A stretch of DNA of 64,000 bases from Hydrangea macrophylla (taxonomy: Eukaryota > Streptophyta > Magnoliopsida > Cornales > Hydrangeaceae). The translations under genes were made by a program, and so were the position numbers. The stretch spans positions 36,558,218 through 36,622,217 of the forward strand of contig CM066982.1 of assembly GCA_033977485.1 (NCBI GenBank). Reading direction: 5' to 3'. Shown here piece by piece: positions 57,635 to 64,000 of the stretch. The notes under the pieces are model-generated. The model was not told where the DNA came from and did not search any database. It saw nothing but the letters and a program-made list of their open reading frames with translations. Positions within the stretch are counted from its first letter, which is position 1, and each line of letters begins with the position of its first letter.

Positions 57635-60600
57635 ATGACATACGAAGCGGATATGGAAGCCAGATTGGCCGCAATGCAAGCTGCCTTGGATCAGAGCAGG
57701 GAGCAGAATCGAGAACAACTTGCCACTATGATGAGAATGATTGAGCAGCTAACTAATCCACCACCACCACCTCCAGAGCATCATGAAGAAGAAGATTTTG
57801 GGGAGACAGTTCAACCAAAGGTTCAGCTAGATCAGGAAATTCAGGACAAGTTGGCCAAGATCGACAAACTAGAGAGTGTGATCAGAAAGAGCAAAGGGGT
57901 GAATGAGTATTTGTTCGATGTTGAAGGGTTGTGTGACGCTCCAAAAGCCAAACTCCCAGAGAAGTTTAAGATGCCGCATATTGAATTTTTCAATGGAACC
58001 GGAAATCCAAAGAGCTATCTGAGGCTTTATGTAGGAACTTTGCAGCCCATGGGCATTGGATTTGACCTCTTCGCTCTATTGTTTCCAAGAGTTTTGAGTG
58101 GAGCAGCACTTTCATGGTACTTGACGTTGGAACCAGCCATAACCAGAGATTGGGAGGCATTGGCCAAAGCTTTCGTGGCTCAATATTCATATAACCAGTT
58201 GTTTGATGTAACTGCAAGAGATCTAGAAACCACCCGACAAGAGTACAGGGAATCCTTCGCAGGTTTCCTTACTCGTTGGAGAGCTAAAGCTGCTCAAATG
58301 ACTAGCAGGCCAGCGGAAAAAGATCAGGTCCGAATGATCATCAAGAATCTACAGCCCGAATACTTGGAAAGGCTAGAATTTCAGTCCATTGTGAGTTTCG
58401 AACAGCTGTTTGATGTGGGAACTTTGATAGAAGATGCCATTAGAGATGGAAAGATCAAGAAAGAAAGCACGAGCAATCGATACAGAAAGACAGAAAGGCC
58501 AGTCTATCATCAGTCTGCTGACGTCAACACACTATCTCCTCAGCCTTTTCAGAAAGAGCGTCGAAGTATGGCTAATGCAAGAGGAAGTCAAAATCAGAAA
58601 CAGTCGAGAGAGAAAAGAGAATTTTCCGACTTGGGGATGCCACTAAGCACCGCACTTGAAAGAATGATAGAAAAAGGGTACTTGCAGAAATTGGAACCTA
58701 AACCAGAGCCAAATCCACTTCCACCGGGTTTCAAAACAGAGTTCTTTTGTGACTTTCATCAAGGCCGTGGACATAGCACAGATAGATGCTGGAGACTTCG
58801 CCATGAAATTGAAGACTTGATTGAAAAAGGGGTCATCTCCCCTCCTCCCTCTCAGCCAAATGTTCAGAAGAATCCTCTCCCTAATCATAAGGGGAACACG
58901 CCAAATGTTAACTTTGTAGAAGAAGGATCTCAGATTTATAACCCAAAGATCTACATCACATCCTCGAATCAACCAGCTATGGATGTTCAACTTCCGGAAG
59001 ACGCTGCAATTTGCATCTTGAGGAATATGGAAGAGGAAGAATGGGTCGAAGAAGCACTGGCTTTTGAAGAAGAAATAGCCAACGGAAATCTTACAATTGA
59101 ATGGTGGGATCCCAATGCCATCACCGACGACTCGATCTGGTATGAGGAAGAAAAGCCCATAGAAGCAGTCACCGAGAAACAAAGCACTGAGCCGATAGAA
59201 GAATTGCTAAAGCCTGTCGAGAACCTTGAAATCAAAGATGACGATCTTATTGCAATGATGGAAGAAGAAGAAGATTGGTGGTATGATGATGAGGATGATT
59301 CCGTTAATAATACCATAATCCCCGATGATTCTGTTTGGAAAATCACTGTTGGCACCGAAAAGTTAGCCAAAGAACTTGAGTCTATCTGGATCACCAATGA
59401 AGCAAACCACTTGACCCGTTCCGGACGTCATTTCAAGCCTCATGAGTTAGAAAATCGTGGAAAAGAAACATGGAATGAGAAAGAAGTCGTCAAAGCAAAA
59501 GAGGCTGGTAAAGGAGCCGTGAGCGAAGAAGAAGATGAAATCCTAAAGCAATTGAAGAAAACACAAGCTTGGATCTCAGTATGGGGATTACTTATGACCT
59601 CTCACAAACACAGGCAGGCCATGCTCGATACTCTCAATCGTTTGGATGTTTCTGTCAATACTACCCCCGAAGATCTAGTAAACATGATCTCTTCAAAGCC
59701 TTGTAAGCCTGTAATCACATTCACAGATGAAGATTTACCGCCGGAAGGGGCACACCACAACAGAGCTCTCTACATCACTGTACATTGCCTGGGGAATAGA
59801 GTACCGGTCTGCTTGGTAGATAATGGGTCAGCCTTGAATGTATGTCCTCTCCAAACAGCTCTCAGAATGGGGTTGTCTATTTCAGAACTCTTGCCATCAA
59901 CACAAACTGTGAGGGCCTATGATAACACCAAAAGGGCCATTGTGGGAATGATTAAGTTGAAAATTGAAGTCAGGCCATTAAACAAAGAAGCTAATTTCCA
60001 AGTGATTGATATTCCGGCTAGCTTTAATCTGCTATTGGGACGTCCGTGGTTACATGTGAATGATGCAGTCGCCTCCACTCTCCACCAGAAAGTCAAGTTG
60101 ATCTGGAAAGAGGATGTGGTAACAATCTTTGGGGATAGCTGGATCAAAGAAGAAGGGACAAGCCATGGTCCTGTGCTAGAAGTCCAAACACCGGAAGAAG
60201 AAAATGAATTAGGAGGATTCAACTTTGTGGGAATGATAAATGAAGGAGCTAAGAAAAAGAAATCCGTTTGGGATCGACTCAGCTATGAGAAGAAACTTCC
60301 TGATGCATCTGTCTGGGGCGAAGAAATCACTCCGATCAAGAAAAAGAAGCCGTTCATCACCGGACGCGAATATAGAAAGATGTTCGAGAAGGGAAACCCG
60401 GTTGCCAAAGATCTACAAGAAGAAGTGGGACAGAATTGGATCCCTGAAATCATGCCATTGTACTTTGACCAGTATGCCAATCCTAAAGTGGCTCATATGG
60501 TGCGGAAGATGAACTATTTTCCTGGAATGGGACTAGGTCGTCGTCAACAAGGAATAACTGAACCACCGAACTTCCACGAACAGAAAGATAAATCTGGGCT

Positions 60601-63600
60601 TGGGTATCAATTGACTGAAGAAGATAAGAAGAAGATGACAAAAGGAAAAGGGCCGATGGTTGTTTCTGGGCCAAGAATCCTGAATGGATACTTCGTGAAA
60701 GAAGGCGATGACTTTCCCTTCTGTGGGTTCCCTGAACCATGGTATGATCCGGCTACCAAGAACATTAAGCCTGGATTTGAGATTTTCTTCAAACATGAGT
60801 TCTCCGACTATGAGGATCCGTTCTTGTATACTCCGCCTATCAAGAAAGAAAGGAAGGACTGGGCTGAGCTGATGACAAGTGATGATTTGAACATGCTAAT
60901 GGATGAAGAGCTGAACATGCTGATGGATGCCGAAGAAGCACTGGGAAATGTGAAAGAAATCAAGCCAATAGAGGGAGCTCTGAACAATTGGGTGATAGAA
61001 TCGGAAGTCAACAAATCCCCTCCCCCATTTCCCCGGAAGTCTGTAAAGGCCAATATGAGCCATGATGTTGAGTCTGCTTTTGCTTTTGATGTACCCAAAA
61101 ATGTTAATGAAATGAACGAGGATTTTGCTTACTCTTCTGTGTCTGATGATCTTGATTTTGAAATTTCTGAGGATTTGCAAAGATTAATTGAAAATGAAAA
61201 TGAATCTGCATGCAAGATTATTGAAGAAACTTTGCTAATAAACTTGGATAATGAAGATAATCCACAAAATGTTCATATTGGCACCACGCTCACTTCACAA
61301 GAAAGCAATGAACTAATCAACTTATTAAAAGAATTTAAAGATGTTTTCGCTTGGTCCTACCAAGATATGCCAGGCATCGATCCAGAGATTGTCCAACACC
61401 ACATCCCTCTCTTTCCAAATTCAAAACCTGTTAAGCAAAAGTTGAGACGCATGAGACCCGAATGGACTTTGAAGATCAAAGAAGAAGTTGAGAAACAATT
61501 GAAAGCTGGATTCCTGATGGTAACCCAATATCCGGAATGGATAGCCAATATAGTTCCTGTGCCAAAGAAGGATGGAAGGATCCGTGTATGTGTTGACTTC
61601 AGAGATCTAAACAAGGCTAGTCCTAAGGATGATTTTCCGCTTCCACACATAGATGTTCTGGTAGATAGCACCGCGGGGCATGAGTTGTTATCATTCATGG
61701 ATGGTTTCTCAGGGTACAATCAGATTTTAATGGCACCCGAAGACAGAGAAAAGACTACATTCACAACTCACTGGGGGACGTATTGCTACCGAGTGATGCC
61801 ATTTGGGTTAAAGAATGCTGGCGCAACCTATCAGAGAGCTGCTACTACTTTGTTACATGACATGATCCATAAAGAGGTAGAAGTTTATGTGGATGATATG
61901 ATTGTTAAGTCCAAAGAAAGAAGTGGGCATTTAACAGCACTCGCCAAGTTCTTTGAAAGATTAAGGAAATACAGAATGAGATTGAATCCACAGAAGTGTA
62001 CTTTTGAAGTTACCACCGGAAAGCTGCTAGGATTTCTCATCACACAGAGAGGAATTGAGGTTGACCCCACAAAGATCAAGGCTATTATGGATATGCCGCC
62101 TCCGATAAATGAAAAGGAAGTAAGAGGATTTCTGGGAAGAATCCAATTCATCAGCCGCTTCATATCTAAGCTCACTGCTACTTGCGATCCGCTTTTCAGC
62201 TTGTTGAGAAAAGGGAAGAAATTCGAATGGGACAATCAATGTCAAGAAGCTTTTGACAAAATCAAGGCTTATTTATCAAACCCACCGGTTCTTTCACCCC
62301 CAAAGTCAGGGAAGCCTTTGCTGTTGTACTTATCCGTGTCAGAGAATGCTATGGGATGCATGTTAGCCCAAGAAGGAGATGAAGGGCGTACAGAGAAAGC
62401 CATTTACTACTTAAGTAAAAGGATGACTGGATACGAATTGAAGTATTCTCCGTTAGAAAAGACATGTTGGGCTTTGGTTTGGGCCACTCGTCGTCTGAGG
62501 CATTATATGTTGGCCTTCCCTGTTGTTTTAATCTCCCGAATGGATCCTTTGAAGTACCTATTTGAAAAACCAGCATTGACCGGAAGAATCTCCCGATGGA
62601 CATTGATGCTATCTGAGTTTGACTTGATACATGCTACGAGTAAATCTGTTAAAGGAAGGGCTGTCGCAGAACATTTAGCAGAACATCCGATAAATCTGGA
62701 AAACGAAGGAGAGTTCATGTTCCCTGACGAAGGATTGATGGAATTAAAAGAAGATGTGTGGAAAATGTACTTTGATGGAGCTGCAAACCAAAAAGGATAT
62801 GGAGTAGGAATCATCCTTGTATCCCCTGAAGGAGCACATACCCCATTCTCTATTAAGCTGAAGTACACCTCCACCAACAACACTGCTGAGTATGAAGCTT
62901 GTATCTTGGGGCTAGAAGCCGCATTGACTTTGGAGGTAAGGAAACTTGATGTATTCGGGGATTCCAATTTGATCATATCCCAAGTTCGAGGAGATTGGAA
63001 AGTCAAGGAAGAGAAGTTAAAACCCTATCATGAGTATCTTGATTCTTTACGAACTCGTTTCTTGCATATCACGTTCTTCTACCTGCCTCGAGAAGAAAAT
63101 CAGCTAGCAGACTCTTTGGCTACTTTAGCGTCAATGATTGAGATTCCTGTGGGGATAAAGCTAACTCCTTTGATGATTGAACAAAGGGAAAAGCCGTCTT
63201 ATGAGATGATTGGGGAAATAGAAGAAGCAGAAGAACTTCCGTGGTACACCGACGTGTGGAACTTCATTGAAAATGGGGAATATCCGGAAGGCGCCTCTGA
63301 GAAAGACAAGAGAGCCATAAGAAGATTCTCGGCTCAATTCATGATTTGTGGCGGAAATCTATTGAAGAGATCTCACAATGGATTCAACTTGACATGTCTG
63401 TATGGAAACAGTGCGAGAAAGATGATGGAGCAAATTCACGAAGGGGTGTGTGGTCCTCATATGAGTGGACACATGTTAGCTAAGAAGATCATCCGACAAG
63501 GATATTATTGGACTACTATGGACAAGGACTGCTATGAATATGTCAGAAAATGTCACAAATGTCAGATCCATGCCAATATGAAGCATGTGCCGCCGTCACT

Positions 63601-64000
63601 GCTATACAACATGACTACCCCTTGGCCATTCTCAGTTTGGGGAATAGATGTTATTGGAGAAGTAACCCCGAAGGCGTCTAATGGGCATCAATACATCCTG
63701 GTAGCAATTGATTATTTCACAAAATGGGTGGAAGCAGAGTCTTATGCGACATTGAAGGCTAAAGATGTGGCCAGATTTATCAGAAGAAATATAATCTGCC
63801 GATACGGGGTCCCTCATGAGTTGATATCCGATCATGGCAGTCACTTCCAGAAAGAGGTTTTGGATCTACTAGAAGAATACAAGATCATGCACCACATGTC
63901 AGCGCCGTATAGGCCACAAACAAATGGGGCAGTTGAAGCAGCTAATAAGAATTTGAAGACGATCCTAAGAAAGATGACTGATACATACCGAGATTGGCAT
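57635..64000 (+). CDS. Tat-B gag-pol polyprotein, intact and open at the window edge
   Basis: A single frame of 2,122 codons with no stop, from ATG 57635 (MTYEADMEARLAAM; the upstream in-frame stop is at 57521). Rough residues: gag 1-370; zinc knuckle CDFHQGRGHSTDRC 372-385 (CX2HX4HX4C, the Tat variant); acidic linker; protease CLVDNGSALNVCP near 727; G-patch-like segment MNYFPGMGLGRRQQG near 958-972; RT with FVDFRDL-type motifs and YVDD at 1418; RNase H about 1545-1665; archaeal-type RNase H 1710-1835 (YFDGAANQ, NNTAEYEA, FGDSNLI, LADSLATLA); integrase with an HHCC finger (HEGVCGPH ... CHKCQIH) and D2005, D2066 and E2101 (D,D-35-E). It would copy the element RNA into DNA and insert it. No gag/pol frameshift and no intron between protease and RT. 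All catalytic residues are present. Confidence 0.93.
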   Translation, partial: MTYEADMEARLAAMQAALDQSREQNREQLATMMRMIEQLTNPPPPPPEHHEEEDFGETVQPKVQLDQEIQDKLAKIDKLESVIRKSKGVNEYLFDVEGLCDAPKAKLPEKFKMPHIEFFNGTGNPKSYLRLYVGTLQPMGIGFDLFALLFPRVLSGAALSWYLTLEPAITRDWEALAKAFVAQYSYNQLFDVTARDLETTRQEYRESFAGFLTRWRAKAAQMTSRPAEKDQVRMIIKNLQPEYLERLEFQSIVSFEQLFDVGTLIEDAIRDGKIKKESTSNRYRKTERPVYHQSADVNTLSPQPFQKERRSMANARGSQNQKQSREKREFSDLGMPLSTALERMIEKGYLQKLEPKPEPNPLPPGFKTEFFCDFHQGRGHSTDRCWRLRHEIEDLIEKGVISPPPSQPNVQKNPLPNHKGNTPNVNFVEEGSQIYNPKIYITSSNQPAMDVQLPEDAAICILRNMEEEEWVEEALAFEEEIANGNLTIEWWDPNAITDDSIWYEEEKPIEAVTEKQSTEPIEELLKPVENLEIKDDDLIAMMEEEEDWWYDDEDDSVNNTIIPDDSVWKITVGTEKLAKELESIWITNEANHLTRSGRHFKPHELENRGKETWNEKEVVKAKEAGKGAVSEEEDEILKQLKKTQAWISVWGLLMTSHKHRQAMLDTLNRLDVSVNTTPEDLVNMISSKPCKPVITFTDEDLPPEGAHHNRALYITVHCLGNRVPVCLVDNGSALNVCPLQTALRMGLSISELLPSTQTVRAYDNTKRAIVGMIKLKIEVRPLNKEANFQVIDIPASFNLLLGRPWLHVNDAVASTLHQKVKLIWKEDVVTIFGDSWIKEEGTSHGPVLEVQTPEEENELGGFNFVGMINEGAKKKKSVWDRLSYEKKLPDASVWGEEITPIKKKKPFITGREYRKMFEKGNPVAKDLQEEVGQNWIPEIMPLYFDQYANPKVAHMVRKMNYFPGMGLGRRQQGITEPPNFHEQKDKSGLGYQLTEEDKKKMTKGKGPMVVSGPRILNGYFVKEGDDFPFCGFPEPWYDPATKNIKPGFEIFFKHEFSDYEDPFLYTPPIKKERKDWAELMTSDDLNMLMDEELNMLMDAEEALGNVKEIKPIEGALNNWVIESEVNKSPPPFPRKSVKANMSHDVESAFAFDVPKNVNEMNEDFAYSSVSDDLDFEISEDLQRLIENENESACKIIEETLLINLDNEDNPQNVHIGTTLTSQESNELINLLKEFKDVFAWSYQDMPGIDPEIVQHHIPLFPNSKPVKQKLRRMRPEWTLKIKEEVEKQLKAGFLMVTQYPEWIANIVPVPKKDGRIRVCVDFRDLNKASPKDDFPLPHIDVLVDSTAGHELLSFMDGFSGYNQILMAPEDREKTTFTTHWGTYCYRVMPFGLKNAGATYQRAATTLLHDMIHKEVEVYVDDMIVKSKERSGHLTALAKFFERLRKYRMRLNPQKCTFEVTTGKLLGFLITQRGIEVDPTKIKAIMDMPPPINEKEVRGFLGRIQFISRFISKLTATCDPLFSLLRKGKKFEWDNQCQEAFDKIKAYLSNPPVLSPPKSGKPLLLYLSVSENAMGCMLAQEGDEGRTEKAIYYLSKRMTGYELKYSPLEKTCWALVWATRRLRHYMLAFPVVLISRMDPLKYLFEKPALTGRISRWTLMLSEFDLIHATSKSVKGRAVAEHLAEHPINLENEGEFMFPDEGLMELKEDVWKMYFDGAANQKGYGVGIILVSPEGAHTPFSIKLKYTSTNNTAEYEACILGLEAALTLEVRKLDVFGDSNLIISQVRGDWKVKEEKLKPYHEYLDSLRTRFLHITFFYLPREENQLADSLATLASMIEIPVGIKLTPLMIEQREKPSYEMIGEIEEAEELPWYTDVWNFIENGEYPEGASEKDKRAIRRFSAQFMICGGNLLKRSHNGFNLTCLYGNSARKMMEQIHEGVCGPHMSGHMLAKKIIRQGYYWTTMDKDCYEYVRKCHKCQIHANMKHVPPSLLYNMTTPWPFSVWGIDVIGEVTPKASNGHQYILVAIDYFTKWVEAESYATLKAKDVARFIRRNIICRYGVPHELISDHGSHFQKEVLDLLEEYKIMHHMSAPYRPQTNGAVEAANKNLKTILRKMTDTYRDWH

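Larger units (their letters stand above)
52628..64000 (+). mobile_element. Tat-B: younger Tat-clade Ty3/gypsy element, runs off the window
   Basis: 5' LTR 52628-56111, PBS 56115-56132, leader, gag-pol open from 57635 to the edge. It shares the PBS, domain order and parts of the leader with Tat-A, but the LTRs are largely different. Its insertion in the 3' LTR of Tat-A and its unbroken reading frame show it is the younger of the two. The five bases before it, GTAAC (52623-52627), are the candidate target duplication. The 3' half of the element lies outside. Confidence 0.9.

Noticed and set aside
58643..59397. Long minus-strand frames opposite Tat-B gag
   Set aside because: They are shadows of the intact plus-strand gag-pol frame. 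Unlike the PMD gene they have no family signature or splice structure.

Overview
The window is plant nuclear DNA, most likely from an angiosperm intergenic or pericentromeric region. I find no ordinary host gene, tRNA, rRNA or CRISPR array. Nearly all of it is explained by transposable elements, many nested in one another. Evidence for a flowering plant: initiator-Met tRNA primer sites in copia and gypsy elements, Tat-clade Ty3/gypsy elements with two RNase H domains, CACTA and hAT ends, and genes of the plant-only PMD (plant mobile domain) and DUF7745 families. The species cannot be told from the sequence.

Layout. 1-953 is the 3' part of a long gypsy-type LTR (family D). 954-8242 is a minus-strand Ty1/copia element (copia-1): decayed gag-pol, long leader, primer site and 5' LTR. 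It abuts copia-2, a sister minus-strand copia at 8243-9976 and 17174-18812. Copia-2 is split by a complete gag-only Sirevirus-like element (9977-17173) with a perfect 5-bp target duplication (AGTAT). That element's 3' LTR in turn holds a 1.4-kb hAT element (10647-12057) with a perfect 8-bp target duplication. 18813-22684 is the 3' half of a Tekay/Del-like chromovirus on the plus strand (integrase, chromodomain remnant, LTR). 22685-32780 holds three rearranged copies of family D, the middle one inverted; these have LTRs near 2.9 kb and a non-coding internal region of about 1.1 kb. 32781-33376 is an unassigned block followed by a CACTA-type terminus.

33377-52627 is a large, old Tat-clade element (Tat-A): 2.95-kb 5' LTR, decayed gag-pol, then an antisense cassette and a partial 3' LTR. 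The cassette carries two minus-strand genes. One is a DUF7745-family ORF. The other is a PMD gene for which I can trace six coding exons with GT-AG introns, all phase 0, plus a 5'-UTR intron; two nonsense codons break it. The cassette ends in a 120-bp tandem repeat. Clusters of GC-rich palindromes of the form GGCA(C/G)T...A(C/G)TGCC lie upstream of all three transcription units of Tat-A (the LTR promoter and both antisense genes) and nowhere else that I noticed.

52628-64000 is a second, younger Tat-clade element (Tat-B) inserted in the 3' LTR of Tat-A. It has a 3.5-kb LTR and a gag-pol reading frame of 2,122 codons that is still open at the window edge. Its polyprotein has gag, a zinc knuckle, protease, a G-patch-like segment, reverse transcriptase, RNase H, a second (archaeal-type) RNase H and integrase.

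The most unusual things here are the antisense PMD/DUF7745 cassette, the palindrome clusters shared by its promoters and the LTR, and the fact that three other, unrelated LTR families in the window each carry their own private array of short palindromes.
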